Notes under the pieces: generated by a model | Told to the model about the DNA's origin: nothing | The model's database searches: none | Seen by the model: the letters and a program-made list of their open reading frames with translations, nothing else | Position numbers and translations under genes: made by a program | In this document: positions 46,300 to 58,123 of the stretch, in pieces | How positions within the stretch are numbered: the first letter of the stretch is position 1 | Layout of the letters: every line of letters starts with the position of its first letter | NCBI GenBank assembly: GCA_030141605.1 | Contig: JAQGDQ010000398.1 | Span: forward strand, 149,415 to 213,414 | Reading direction: 5' to 3' | DNA: 64,000 nucleotides | Source of the DNA: Tubiluchus corallicola | Taxonomy: Eukaryota > Priapulida > Priapulimorpha > Priapulimorphida > Tubiluchidae

Positions 46300-48020
46300 T
46301 GTCAATGACGATGGCTATGATGAAGCTGGCTGCTGCAAAAAATTTGAGCGACTATGAAGAGGTCAAAACACATTTAGTCCAAAAGGCAAGCATGATAGTA
46401 AAGAGGATGATAATGATGATACTTGATTGTGCCTCTTTATGTTTCCTTCTCCTATACAACGTGTTGTTATGAATGACCAGCGTCCATGGCACGTTGCAGA
46501 GCAGCAACCTTTAGAAATAACTTATTCAAGTCACACGTTCAGTTTTTACACTACAAGAGGTAAAGAAGTTTGCCTGAGGTAACGTTACTATTTACAGAAC
46601 CGACTGCCAGTAAAAATGCAATGAAATTTCTTTACAACCGCCAAGAATTTTTAACCCTGCAGTAAAATATTAACTTGCCTAATAGCTTTCCTACATTGAA
46701 TGACAACAAGAAAAATGTCCTCAATGAGCAAACGAGTAGAATTATTATTCACTTTTAATCAAAACTGATTTTAATACACGAGTTATTACTAAAATACACA
46801 CTCTGTTATCATTAAATTTTCATTATTATATAGATATCAATCTTTATCAACTTATTGAACTTGTAATGTTTGTAAATTTTATATTTTATTTTATAGCTTG
46901 CTGCCTCTATAGCCAGCTTTCGTATCTATGCAACTTGCAGTTCCAGCTGATTGCTGTTCTGGCTTTTTAATTTAGATCTTCCGGTTCACGCATGTTTTGC
47001 AAGTAAACTAGTTCAGAATGCGAAGCATTGAGCTACTCGCATACTGAACTTTTTCTAACTGTTATGTCATTTATATTGTCACTTTACCACTGCTAAAGAT
47101 TGTGTTTTTTGTGAATTCGTCATTTTAGAACATCATTTAGGCGTCATTTTCAATACCAATTACAGTTATCAATAATGTAATCAAATTTTTTTTTGATTAT
47201 GTTAGTTTGTGATGTCATCAATAGTTGGATTCGTTAATTAATATTAATCTATTATTTAATTATCAGAATCGCTTTTGCAGTATAAATTGTGTCAAAAAAT
47301 ATGCTTTTTGTCTAGTTTCAAATGGGGAAGTACAAGAAAAATCATCCTGTCCTCCTTTAATACAAAACAGTTGAACATAAGAAACCACAATGGTTTAATT
47401 GAAGACGCTTAAGCTAAATACAATATGAGATAGTTCAGTTAAGAATTAAAGGAAAAGCCAAGCTTTCTGGAATGTTTGTCTTATTTGGAAGTCTGGGAAA
47501 AAGTTTGAAAGATTTAGTAAGGAAAGGGTTATAAGGGTCTCCTGATAACTCGAATTTCGGACCACTTTCATGTGCAAGACGTCATATTAAAAGAATTGCT
47601 ACTAATTGGACAGAATAGTCCCAAATTGTTACTCTGTTTTGTTACTTTATTACGACACACGCACGATTTTATAGGGGAAACAGATTGACTATTTTAACGA
47701 CTTTAGAGGCCTTAAAGCCTCGTGACTGCTTTTACATCCAACCGCTAATGGTAGCCACACTTCAGTGCTGCTTAATCTCGTTTGTAAACTTTAATTCCAT
47801 GACTGAAAATGAATTTATGAGACAAGAACCTGTTTTTTACTTGGGACAGCAAGCTATTAAAACACAGTGAGATTACAGTCTAGGTAAGAAAAACCTCAGT
47901 CGATAGTTCTGCAAAGAAGCCATGAAAAGTTAAATGATAATTATGCAGCTCATTAATGTAACATTCTCTTACCTAAATAACACAGCTGATGCAACAATTA
48001 TCTACTCAAGTTAACGTTAC
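46300..48020. other. No gene seen
   Basis: Unique AT-rich sequence. GATTATGTTAGTTTGTGATG at about 47198 resembles a segment at 63070. The 61-codon ORF at 47685-47870 has no recognisable content. Confidence 0.4.
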
Positions 48021-48029
48021 AAGAAAGAT

Positions 48030-48550
48030 TGCAGGTGTTGATCATAAAAATGCCATTGACCCATAATTAGCAATAGCCAATAGCCACTCAACAGAACAAC
48101 AAGTTCTTGGGAAAAAACTGGAAATAGCCACTCAACAAAACAACATGTTCTTGGGGAAAAAACTGGAATCATCTGCTTGCACAACTTTGTCAAGCACCCT
48201 ATAGCAGTAATTATGAACCAAATGAAATTCAGAAACGGGGGGGGGGGGGTATTTTCCACGATCATCAATAACTAATAGTCACTCGACAAAAACTGGAATA
48301 ATCTGCTTGCACAACTTTGTCAAGCACCCTATAGCAGTAACTATGAACCAAATGAGATTCAGAAATAGGTGTGTGTGTGGGGGGGGGGGGTTTCCATGAT
48401 CATCAATAACCAATAGACACTCGACAGAACAACAATTTCTTGGGAAAAAACTGGAATCATCTACTTGCACAACTTTGTCAAATACCCAATAGCAGTAACT
48501 ATGAACCAAATGAGATTTACAGAATCAGAGCAATTTTTCATAATCATCAA
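48030..48550. repeat. Three to four tandem copies of ~130-170 bp with expanded poly-G tracts
   Basis: AAAAACTGGAATCATCTGC, TTGCACAACTTTGTCAA and ATGAACCAAATGA recur in order. Two copies carry long G runs (48238-48249 and 48379-48390) before TTCCA(T/C)GATCATCAATAA. The overlapping minus-strand ORFs (PPPPF/PHTHLF) are repeat artefacts. Confidence 0.9.
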
Positions 48551-48896
48551 TAGCCAAAATCTACAAGTAACTTGATAGAACAACAGCACTTAAGACAAAA
48601 ATTAAAATGATGTCTGCTGGACTGCTTCGCCATGGAACTTGTTGCTGTGATTGTTTAAAAACCAAAGGGAAATAATAATCTAAAAGAAGTAGTTCAGCAT
48701 TCTTAAATGTGTTTACAGAAGGAAATGTTGTTTCTCGAATGAAAAGAAATCTGCAAAAATCAACATAAAAACAAAAACTGTTAAAAGAAGACAAATAATT
48801 GCGGCGGCAACAACAATAATGACGACCAAAATAATCACCAAAATAATTACTGGTAGTCTTGTGCTTTCTTTACAAAGAAGCTAGCTGTAGTGGAGA

Positions 48897-48900
48897 TGAC

Positions 48901-48934
<34 letters not shown>

Positions 48935-48935
48935 G
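48897..48935. repeat. GAT trinucleotide microsatellite
   Basis: About eleven GAT repeats are followed by GGCGAAGGCGAT. No coding context is seen. Confidence 0.9.
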
Positions 48936-48999
48936 CGAAGGCGATCATGACAATACTGAAACAAAATAATACAATGCTTGTTTGTAAAATAGCGCAGTT

Positions 49000-50400
49000 C
49001 TACATAGAAATGTGAATGGTTCCAGTCGAGGAAGAAAAAACGTTTCTGCATTCAGTGATTACCTGATTCAACTGTGAGAAATCTGCAAGAAATCTACAGA
49101 AATCTAGAACATGCAAATTCGTTTGTTCGTCAGTCAACCGAAAAACATTTAAATTTTACAATGTGCATTACAAAAGCCCATAGTGATGTGACATCTATTG
49201 ATTTTAATTATTATTTTACCAGGAATAGGTTAAACTAGTACTATAAATAAGACTATTAAATTAGTTGTAAAATTTCTTTAATCACAATAATAACGGATTG
49301 GGGAGCGTGAATGCTGGGTATACGAAACACAGGACAAAAGCTTGTCCCTACAAAGTACGAGGATGGAAGAGAAAGATAAATTATTGCTGGCACCGAGCCA
49401 AGATTACAGCTGCAAGATCATCACAGATATTCATAAATATTTGCTCAAAATTTCATGCAAAATAACTATAAAATTTTTGCTGCCAAATTATCGGTGGGGA
49501 AGGGTAATGTCGGTGGAGACTTTATACCACTTACATACTACCTTTTCGTATGCATCGCTTGCCTCGGACATAACGCTGTATAAAACGTGTAAATTTAAAC
49601 TCCAGATGACCGTTAGGTGGAGCCATTTTAATGGTAGGTCTTGCGAAAAAAGTTTTTGTAGCATGAACGTTGCTAATTAAGAAAACTTTTAAATTACTGT
49701 ATCTTGTCAATAAGATTAAAAATACGTTCTTGGCTAGTGAGTGGCGCACCCTGGAGGGTGAGTCAGTGACATTTTAGCAATTGGCACAAACATTTTAAAT
49801 TATTAATCTAGTTATTTAAGTCTATCCAGTTCGTAAGTGAAATGCTAAGTAATATAGATTTGCACGAGTTTTTTAGATCATAATTTAACATTGCCTTTTC
49901 TTCCCCTGATTTACATGGCGTCGGAACAGTTTTGCGGGAGATTTAAAATGAAAACAAACGAAAATTCTTTTCAACGTGGATACGATATGTACATAAAATT
50001 ACTGTAAAGTAGTATAATTTTTCAAGGTGATTTTTCTGAAACCTATTTTAGGTGCCCCTTTTCTTGTCCTTTAAGCGTTCGACCAACATTAGAAGTTGTC
50101 CAGAACAAGCCCAAACCAGTGTCAGTTAATCACCAAATGCACTCAATTAGAACTATACCAGGTGCTTGTTTACTGTTTATACCATGTTCAGAGCAGACTG
50201 TATCACTAAACAAGCTAAGCAGTTAGCTGGGGCAACAAATTTTAGAGGGGCGCCAAATTTTAGAAGTCTCTAATTTTTAAGTTTAGCATAAGTGATAACA
50301 ATTATGAACAATTGTGCTTAATAAACCAAGAGGGCTAGAACATGCACCAATTATAAGCTACCATTATACTTTATAATATTGTCACTACAAATTCAATTTT
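49000..50400. other. No gene recognised; one unassigned ORF (49342-49680)
   Basis: The 112-codon plus-strand ORF at 49342 reads MSLQSTRMEEKDKLLLAPSQ at its start but matches no family I know, and its minus-strand overlap is equally open. The rest is unique AT-rich DNA. Confidence 0.35.
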
Positions 50401-50459
50401 GGGGGTATGGTGGAGGCGGCAGCGGGAGAAGGGATTGAGCTTTGAAGGGAGGACCCTAA

Positions 50460-50740
50460 AAATTCTACGTTGAACAGAGGGCGCCAAAAACCGTACGTGG
50501 AAAAGAGGGCGCCAAAAACTCTATGGAAAAGAGGGCCATAAAAATTCTATGTTGAAGAGAGGGCGCCAAAAACTCTACGTGGAAAAAAGGGTGCTAAAAA
50601 TTCTACGTGGAAAAGAGGGCGCTAAAAACTCTACGTGGAAAAGAGGGTGCTAAAAATTCTATGTTAAAGAGAGGGTGCCAAAAACTCTATGTGGAAAAGA
50701 TGACGCCAAATATTCTAGGTGGAAGAGAGGGCGCTAAAAA
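50460..50740. repeat. ~28-bp minisatellite, about 10 copies
   Basis: The unit is GAGGGCGCCAAAAACTCTAC followed by GTGGAAAA, with variants GTGCTAAAAATTCTA. It directly precedes a LINE fragment at 50740. The ORF reading KRALKTLRGKEGAKN across it is a repeat artefact up to about residue 45. Confidence 0.9.
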
Positions 50741-51480
50741 ATTTGTAAATTATAAGCTTTGTACTGACAATTTGAAACTTTACGCTACGTGCAAAGACTA
50801 CCTTCTATCAGTTGACGTCTTTGCGAAGTTCAGTAAATGGTCTGATACCTGGCAACTTTCGGTTGCATCTCATCAATGCACTATTCTTCATTTAGGCCAC
50901 GGAAATCCGTGCCCATGAATATTTGCACGAATTGAAATTTTCTGCATATTGTATGCGACAAAAGGCAAACTCTTTTTTGTATAATTAACATGATTTTCCG
51001 ATGTTTCTTAACAAATAATGTAGATGTTTTAGTGTACATCTAGAGTACTGCACACCAGTTTGGTCCCTGTACCAAGTCCAAGCCACTGACTGCATTGAAA
51101 GGTTTCAGCGTTATTCTACAGGCTTTTTAATCGGTGCTAGTTGGGACACATTCCATATATGATTAGACTAGATGAAACTGGTTTGCAGCCACTCGAAGTG
51201 AGGCGCATTATATGTGATTTAAAAGTGGTGTACAAGATGGTGTATAAATTGGTAGATTTAAGTTTTGAAGATTTCTTCACCTTTGCTCCCACCTTTGCAA
51301 GCACATAACTAAAAAAATTTTTATCAATTATTCTAGGTTGAACTTATATAAATATACCTGACCTCAGTTATGACATTGTCAATTCACCCAGTCTGTGAGT
51401 TTTTAGTAGGAAGTTAAACGAAACTTGCTTGTTTTAACATTTTAATATTGCAAATTTAATAGATTTCTATAAAACATTGT
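50740..51480 (+). pseudogene. CR1/Jockey-like LINE remnant: RT thumb and C-terminal region
   Basis: The plus strand reads LCTDNLKLYATCKDYLLS, where the catalytic ADD box has decayed to CTDN, then FSKWSDTWQLSVASHQCTIL and HLGHGNP. After several stops and shifts, YISTLEYCTPVWSLYQVQAT and CIERFQRYSTGFLIGASWD follow. These match the region from the YADD box to the LEYCSPVWSPY and IERVQRRFTK segments of CR1-like ORF2. It is heavily mutated and cut at its 5' edge by the minisatellite. Confidence 0.75.
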
Positions 51481-52240
51481 TACCTTTGTTCAATGATCTC
51501 TCCCAAATTTGATAAATTTCTACTTTGTATATATTTTATTGGTTTTTTTATATAAATTTTATCCAATGTAAACTGATGAATTTTAAAATTACCACTTCGC
51601 AATATAGGCTGACCTAAGAGCTAACATAGCCTGCCAGTCTCATCTTTTATAAAACTACGTATGTATTATATATGTTATCTTTCAGGCTAGCATGGGTACA
51701 GTGAAGCCAGGTGTGGTGATTCTAGAGCGTCATTATTCATTTTTGCATTACCTGTAGAGTTTGTTTGACATGCTTGGCCGCTCTTGTATGAGAGGTTAGA
51801 TAGCCTTAGAGTAGAAAAAAATCCTGTTTTAGTGGTATAGTTGTTGTGAGGTCAGTATGCCACTGTTGTAAAATCAGTATGTCTCTGTTGATTTCTGAAG
51901 ACAGGCTTAAAGTTTTTTTCTACAGATCCTCAAACGTTTGTAAGTTCATGTGTTTCTTCATTTTTATGCAGAGCTTTGGAGTAATTTATTTGTCAGCTTA
52001 ATAGTTTCTAATAATGTTACGGTGATGCCTAATTATTAATTTTTGCAACTGCATATGCGTGTTTTTGTGTAGGCGTACATGTTGATTTGTGATATGCCAG
52101 GAAGCTTATTTATTAGTAAATTCTGCTTCAGTATGTTTGTTAATTTGCTCATGCTTGTTCCTTTCTTTTTATTTTTTGCACGTCTGTTATTGATTTATTT
52201 TTGTTTGATGTTCTTTTTTTCTTGTTTCTATTGCAGTTTC
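51480..52240. other. No gene seen
   Basis: AT-rich sequence between the LINE remnant and the SINE; no array, ORF or RNA gene. Confidence 0.4.
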
Positions 52241-52249
52241 ACCTTTTAA

Positions 52250-52465
52250 CAATGAGTGGAAAATAGAATAGCCAGTTTTCTACAATATATGTTCTTAATA
52301 AATAATGATAAATTAATAAATTAGCAAAGTGCGATAAACCTGCGTCCTTGGTCGAAGAACCAGCGGTGCCATTTTTGAGTCTTTTGTACGACTCGGCCTG
52401 GAGTTGAATCCGTGACCTCCCAGGTGGGATGCAAGCACTATTGAGCTACGCCACCCCGGTACACT
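52250..52465 (-). mobile_element. tRNA-derived SINE, minus strand
   Basis: On the minus strand from about 52463 there is GGGGTGGCGTAGCTCAATAG (A-box-like) and, about 40 bp on, GGATTCAACTCC (B-box type GWTCRANNC). These are the two internal promoter elements of RNA polymerase III tRNA genes. A non-tRNA body and an AT-rich tail with TTAT repeats follow, ending near 52290. It does not fold as a complete tRNA gene. Confidence 0.75.
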
Positions 52466-53229
52466 TGTGGTTTATAATGGCTAAATTTTAGGCTTGCAAT
52501 CAATTGATGCATCATAATTGCTATTGACAGTAAAATTTAATTCATTTGCTTCCATTTCCAGATCGTTGAAGACTTTCCCCCTACGCGTTTGACTATGAAA
52601 GACTTGAGAGAAAGGTGTTCCATTCGTTCTTCATCAGATGCTGGTTATGTTGGGAAGTGTTGGAAAAAACGAATGCAGTTCGCATTCATTTCATTACGGA
52701 GACGGAATTAGGAGACTAAGCAATTTAACAAAATACCCATTCAGTAATGGTTATGAAATTGCTGCAACATACCAAATGTAGTAATTACAGAGCGCAAGTT
52801 ATGACAAATAAATCGAGATTTTTTTGTATTAAAATTATTAGATCTAGTTTGTATTATTTCAATATATCATATTATGAAACTTCTAAGTCGAGTATTTTTA
52901 ATTGTGCACTTACTTGAAAAGTAACCAAGCTTTCAGTTTGAGAGGCATTTGTTTGAAGATCTAGCCTATAACGTTAATGTGTTATTGTTCTTAAATGCAT
53001 TACATTGTACAACAAACAATAGTTCAATGTATGACGTCGCACTAGCACACCATTGTACAAAATGGTCACTCACTTCCACATAACGTTTCTTATTGTTATA
53101 ACATTTGCTTAATATAACAACAACCCCTGAAGCTACTGTTTTTTCACGATGGTCCATGAAATGAGTGAAGAAAGCACTTCTTTCTGAATCTCTTCACAGC
53201 ATCTTTTCACAATTTTCAGTCGAAAAGCA

Positions 53230-53490
53230 GTGAATCACGTTCTTTGGAAGTCTGAGCATAATATGGCAAAACGTTCAGACACTTTAAAGTAAGAATATGT
53301 GAACACCTGGATATTTCGTCTAAAACTGGCAAGAAATCAAAGCATTCATGACCATATTTGTGCGTCTGGCCACAAAGCTAATTTTAATAACTTCAGCATT
53401 GTGACCAAATTTACAAATAGCTCGGGCATATTAATAAAAGAAAGTTTATCTATGTATGGTAACGAGCTTTCTTTTCTACAGGTCTGTTAA
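53230..53490 (+). pseudogene. Penelope-like element GIY-YIG endonuclease tail remnant
   Basis: In two frames the plus strand reads HFKVRICEHLDISSKTGKK, then SIHDHICASGHKANFNNFSI and ILIKESLSMYGNELSFLQ. This order (R-x-HLG-S-TGK, DHxxxxGHxxxFxxFxIL, LxxxESLxIxxxxPxLN) is the C-terminal part of the GIY-YIG endonuclease domain of Penelope-like retroelements. The catalytic GIY/YIG start is not visible, and there is a frameshift near 53330. Confidence 0.6.
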
Positions 53491-53579
53491 TTCTTTACAT
53501 ATGTGGCTTCCTTGTAAATAAATAGTGAATTTCCTTACTGTAGTTTCTGCCTTAAAACTAGTTGTTTGTTTGTATAATC

Positions 53580-53620
53580 TATCACTGAAGGTGACTGCAG
53601 GCTGCAGTCGTAACGTTTGT
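53580..53620 (+). ncRNA. Degenerate hammerhead-ribozyme-like core
   Basis: CTGAAGG is followed by a 7-bp perfect stem, GACTGCA and TGCAGTC (53593-53609), and then GTAACG. Hammerhead cores have CUGAUGA, stem II, GAAAC in this order; both conserved boxes deviate here. Penelope-like elements often carry hammerheads in their terminal repeats, and this lies about 90 bp after a Penelope-like coding remnant. Stems I and III were not established, so this is tentative. Confidence 0.3.
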
Positions 53621-53749
53621 GACATATTTTTAACATTTTATAGTTTTTTAATGAAAGTTGTTTTCTTTTTACGATGTTCAAAAATACTTATGATACCTAC
53701 GTGCATAAATAATAATTGCTGCTGCACATTTTTCTAAGAGTCGTCGATT

Positions 53750-54900
53750 TTTTAATACTTGTTTACTTGTAAGTTACTGAGAAACTCCTTTTCTAGTACG
53801 TGTAACAGATGAAGGTGGTCATAGTGCAAGATCATAGATCATAACATTCGACCTCAGCAAATGCACGATTCAATACTATTCATTACTAGTCAAATTAAAC
53901 AATTTCAGCTTTGTGTTACTTGCTTTGCATCTGAGGTAAATAACAATTTAACTTCATCTCAAAATGCATTCAAATCATAAGCAGAAAAATCGACACGAAA
54001 GAACGATATACATCATAACTAGAACAATTTTTTATATCAGATACATTTTTATATCATATATCAGGTACCTTGTAGTGACTTTAAGGTACACGACTGTTTG
54101 ACAAATTAATAATTTGTTCGATTTCTTTGTTATTCACGAGTTTTTGATAATTACCGGAACTTGTATGCACACACACACACAAACGAACATCCTTAATCCA
54201 GCAGCATAGTCATAATTATGTAATCATATTATACATCTTAATTTTACCAACACAGTGTAACTGAGCAGAAACTGAACTTTTTAGAAGTTCACTGCAAATA
54301 CACATGATTGATGCTAGCTAGCAAATTTGTAGCAGTAATTCGGTACTAACAATTATACCAGCTCAAAGGAGAACCGTGATTATCTAGTTGAACTCCTATG
54401 GACACAAAGCTTCAAATCCAACGTATTAGCTAATGTGTTTCGAATCTGCATAAAACAACAGTGAACTTTCAAACGCAATGATTGTACTCACTGCAACAAT
54501 AAGATATTTGTTTATTCTTAAGAATGCATTTAGGGATCAACTCTGAAAGTTTAATAGGTATTATAAAAAGTTTCCTAAAGATAGGTATAGTACTCTTACT
54601 TATTTTGATATTTTTCTTTACCGTTTAGATTATCATTCTTGAACTATGAACTACTAAGTTAAACTAACTTATGTTTCAGTTGCCCAATGTAAAAACTGGT
54701 TGTGATTTTTTAAGACCAAACCCAAAATACACGTTACACACATTTCACAAATGTATCAATCCCTGTTGCCTGGACTGAAGGTCATTGTCAGAAAACAATC
54801 ACACACGCCCAGATACGGTATGTTAGATACGTAATTAAAGAAAATCGTTTTGTGACACTCCATGAACTTTTGACGGGTTAGTGAACTATACTGAACACGA
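53750..54900. other. No gene seen
   Basis: Unique AT-rich sequence with a short CA run at about 54168. No supported feature. Confidence 0.35.
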
Positions 54901-54944
54901 CTACCCGCACGATCAGTGAACTAAGTCACAAAACTTACTTTTCC

Positions 54945-55140
54945 AGGCCCACAGCTGGAAAAAAATGGTAGCATTTAGAAGAGTTGCAAAGTCAGCGGTA
55001 CATGTGTCTGATGAGTTTTGACAAACAAAATCAGCAAGGTCATCTATCCGTGCATCAAGAGGAACTTTTCTATCAAAATCGCCAATGTTCAAGTTGGATG
55101 CCACATGCGGATACGGTAGATACATATTGTCACAGTTTTT
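54945..55140 (-). CDS. Unassigned putative exon, minus strand
   Basis: The minus-strand frame reads NCDNMYLPYPHVASN, LNIGDFDRKVPLDARIDDLA and DFVCQNSSDTCTADFATLLN, then FFQLWAWK, ended by a consensus donor GTAAGT at about 54939. Cysteine content, a potential N-glycosylation site (NSS) and the donor suggest a secreted or luminal protein exon. No acceptor is clear upstream, so it may start at the Met near 55125. No family is recognised. Confidence 0.35.
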
Positions 55141-55828
55141 ATGGATCGCAAAATTGAAAACTTGATAACAGCAACGGTTGTGTATATATTATTGATACAC
55201 TCTGGCGTCCCCATAGATGTTCATAATCAGCAGAATTATGCCATCTAGTTTGCTTTTTATAGATTGTCCGATTCTAGTGTTCTGACCTTCTAAATAGTTT
55301 GTTAGGTGTGGTCGAATGGTGTTGGGAACGAAAATTTTGAATTATTTGAAGCATTTTAAAATGTTGTATGAATTCGTACATCAGCTTTACTATCGCGTAG
55401 AAAACAAAAATAAAAATCGCAAATCATTCTAGGGTGCCTTTCCGCGGAGGAATAAACTTATTATTCTAGTATCAATATACTTCTCTAAGTTCTTTAAGGG
55501 CTGATTTTGTGCAAATGAGAAAAATATCAAACTAGTAACATTAACACACTGCATTTACTTTGAATTGAGCCACTGTGACTAAACAGTAAATAAATGATCG
55601 GCTGTGATAAAAATTTAATTTTTTACATTATAAGAGCGAATTATGACAATTTGCAACGTCTGATTACAAAATTTAATATTCACGAAGTGCTTGTTATGAA
55701 ACAATTTTTTTAATTTACTAATGACTAGGACAAGAATGTCTTGAAGTAATTAGGAGCTGATGTTATTGACCAATACTGCTATTTATTACCCGCCAATTGT
55801 AAGGTCCATACAACTTTTTGTTTTTCAG

Positions 55829-55896
55829 AACCGAACGGATATGACCAAGGCAAAAGGGTTTCACAAAACTACAAAGACAAAAACATCTATTTTTGG
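55829..55896 (+). CDS. Proposed third exon of the sulfotransferase
   Basis: The acceptor TTTTTCAG ends at 55828. The exon encodes PNGYDQGKRVSQNYKDKNIY plus FW, ended by GTAAAG at 55897. Joined to the catalytic exon it would lead straight into YPRSGSTFVGD, as expected for a Golgi sulfotransferase, but the exon ends in phase 0 while the next begins with two bases of a codon. One base is missing, most simply a G lost from the run GGG at 55895-55897. Confidence 0.5.
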
Positions 55897-55979
55897 GTAA
55901 AGTACCTGGTACCAAGCTCATACTTGATAGTGTTGCATTTCGTTTTTGAGTAGTTTGAGTTATAAATACTAACAGTACA

Positions 55980-56437
55980 ACGTCGAAGCCGATACGGCTA
56001 AATCAGTGCGAGTCAGATGTCCATGAAACCATAAAAGAATTAGCACTGAGACGCTTGCGCGCGAGAAGAGATGGCCGCGCAAAGTCCACCTCCACTTGGC
56101 AGATAGAGTGTAGATCGGCGGCATGAAGAGACACGACGGCCGCACTCATAATCTGTTGCACCGCAGTGAAGACAACCAGAAAACAGGCCGAATCGGCAAA
56201 GTGAACTGCTAGCTTCTCGATGAGCCATGCCATGCCAGAAGACGTGTTGCCAGCCTTGCACGCCATGAACCATCATCCACACAAGCTGCTGCCCTTGTGC
56301 TTGGGTGCCTTCATCCGCTTTTACAGCCGTTGGGAGTGGAAGATTCCTCATACTAAGCCGCCAAGTTAAATCAATTTGTATCCTAAGCAAAAAAGCAAGC
56401 AGCTCGTGCCTGGTTACACCTTACAGTAAAGAGAACC
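55980..56437. other. GC-rich block upstream of an LTR, possible internal remnant
   Basis: This block is clearly less AT-rich than its surroundings and is open over ~100 codons on the minus strand (56040-56390), but no retroviral-type domain is recognisable on either strand. It ends in a purine-rich AGTAAAGAGAA just before the LTR start, where a polypurine tract would lie. Confidence 0.35.
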
Positions 56438-56760
56438 TGTTAAACTATGTTAAAAGCATTAGATTATGATAGATAATTATGTTGATGAATGCTGGTATGA
56501 AGCCAGTTAAGGAGTGGTATCACGTGAGTAAGTGATTCAGAATCGAGGTGTCGGATCTCCGGCACGATATATAAGCCATGCGATGCGCCCAACTCAGGGA
56601 ATTGAGATTAGATTGAGTCTGGGAGCCGGAGCAGAGAGGCTAGATCAGGGGCTTGGCATTACTATCTGTTATATTTATTGTGTTTGATGTTTAATAAACG
56701 TGTCGTTTTATAATCAAACGTTTTGCCACGTCCTTCATAGTTTTGTCATGTCCTAAAACA
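56438..56760 (+). mobile_element. LTR (solo or 3') of an LTR retrotransposon
   Basis: The block starts TGTTAAACTATG and ends CCTAAAACA, about 323 bp. It contains ATATATAAG at about 56567 (TATA box), a GC-rich start region, and TTTAATAAACG at about 56690 (poly(A) signal), the usual U3-R-U5 order. Flanking 5-bp duplications were not found. The upstream purine tract suggests it was a 3' LTR. Confidence 0.6.
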
Positions 56761-56869
56761 CCAATAATCAGCTATACACAAGCAATACAACGAATTAATT
56801 TTACTCCTTACTGCACAATAATTATTATATGAACAAGCCTAAAATTTAGATTTAAGCTAGGACTCTATG

Positions 56870-57530
56870 TGCACGCAATGCCTAATGCGTGATCTGTGAT
56901 CCGTAATGCGTGATGCGTATTGACTGTTTCCATGTGTCCGTAAACGCTACGCGTATTAACAAAGCCCACGGCGCTCTTTCCGCAATTTTAGTCGCTATTC
57001 GTAAAAAGTGCAAGCCATAATTTTTGGAAACCATGTCTCTGTCTAAATTAAGGTGTGATAATTACAGATGCGGCATTAGCTTTTTATTGTACTATTCCAC
57101 GAAAAAGTTCAAAAGAGAGCACAGGTTTTGGGTGCACAACATTTTTGCAGAGGAGAAAACAATATGGCGTATATCATCATTTTAGTGAAAAACTACAGTT
57201 ACATACACATCATATAACATGCTTCTTCCACCTCTCAAAAACTCAAATAGAAAAAATATTATTGTTTATACGTCCTAAAGCGACTAGAACTCACCTAACT
57301 AGAATTTTCAGAAAGTAGCGAAAACGGTCACCTGAAAACGGTCACCTGAAACTCGCTATAATCACTCACAACAGCGGTTTCCTGTATGCGCATTGCTACG
57401 TAATGCGTGTTCGAACGATAGTGATGCGTGATCCGTAATACGTATACAATAGTTTGTATTTAAACGGTTAGAAGTGTTTCCTTGTTTAACGCAAATGCGT
57501 AACCTGTAATACCTCCGGACATGCCTTCGT
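56870..57530 (+). mobile_element. PIF/Harbinger-type transposon remnant
   Basis: Both ends carry words of the type ATGCGTGATCCGTAAT (56893-56920 and about 57423-57440), a sequence style seen in Harbinger termini. Between them are coding traces: HRFWVHNIF in one frame and KQYGVYHHFSEKLQLHTHHI, then FFHLSKTQIEKILLFIRP, in another (57055-57318). This matches the N-terminal part of Harbinger nucleases (RxxWVHP, EYxxLxxEL, FxxxFRMSxxxFxxLLxxIxP). The catalytic part is missing. Confidence 0.55.
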
Positions 57531-57865
57531 TAAGAAAAAAGGAGACTTACATATGACAGACTCTTTGTTAAGTCTTTGTTTTGTGATGTTTTGTATTATT
57601 TTGCGGCAGACGATTGCAGTCATACTCTAGGTACAGCGTTCCTAGATAGTTTATTGGCGTTGCTGCAGCACGACAGATAGGCGATTCGTTTCAGACAAAG
57701 GGGGTGTTCTATCTCATTGCACTGAAGTGAAAAATCGAAAAAAATATTTCAAAGTGCTCGGAGAAAAGGAATATTGGCTCACGAAGTATATCTTTGCTCC
57801 TAGAAGTTTTGTAATATGACATTAATAGGCAAAAATAAATCATTTATCTGTTTATTTAGTCTTCT

Positions 57866-57935
57866 ATTATATATATATATATATAGTATGTGTAATGTAT
57901 ATATATATATATATATACATTACATATATTACATG
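57866..57935. repeat. TA dinucleotide runs in an inverted arrangement
   Basis: Two TA runs surround GTGTAATGTATATA and TATATACATTAC, which are mutually complementary, so the segment can form a long AT hairpin. Confidence 0.85.
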
Positions 57936-58123
57936 TAGGCAGGCTGCCATATAGTTACTGATTAAAAAGTAACCTTGCTGGAACTCTCGGGAAGCGAAAA
58001 ATGCGAAATTTGGACATTTTGTCACATTCTTGCAATTTATAGTTGTGCATAGATTGATGATTCTAGTCTTACTTTTTATGTAAGTCACCTACTACCCAGT
58101 GTCTACCCGATTATCTATTTCAG

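Noticed and set aside
45894-46308. Poly-Asn, poly-Leu and poly-Val ORFs
   Set aside because: All from the AAC-rich microsatellite; no flanking coding sequence.
52330-52465. Functional tRNA gene on the minus strand
   Set aside because: A- and B-box-like words are present, but the sequence does not give a full cloverleaf and continues into a SINE body and tail.
56003-56390. Minus-strand 116- and 87-residue ORFs as a host gene
   Set aside because: Openness reflects the GC-rich block next to the LTR; no domain, splice sites or family match.
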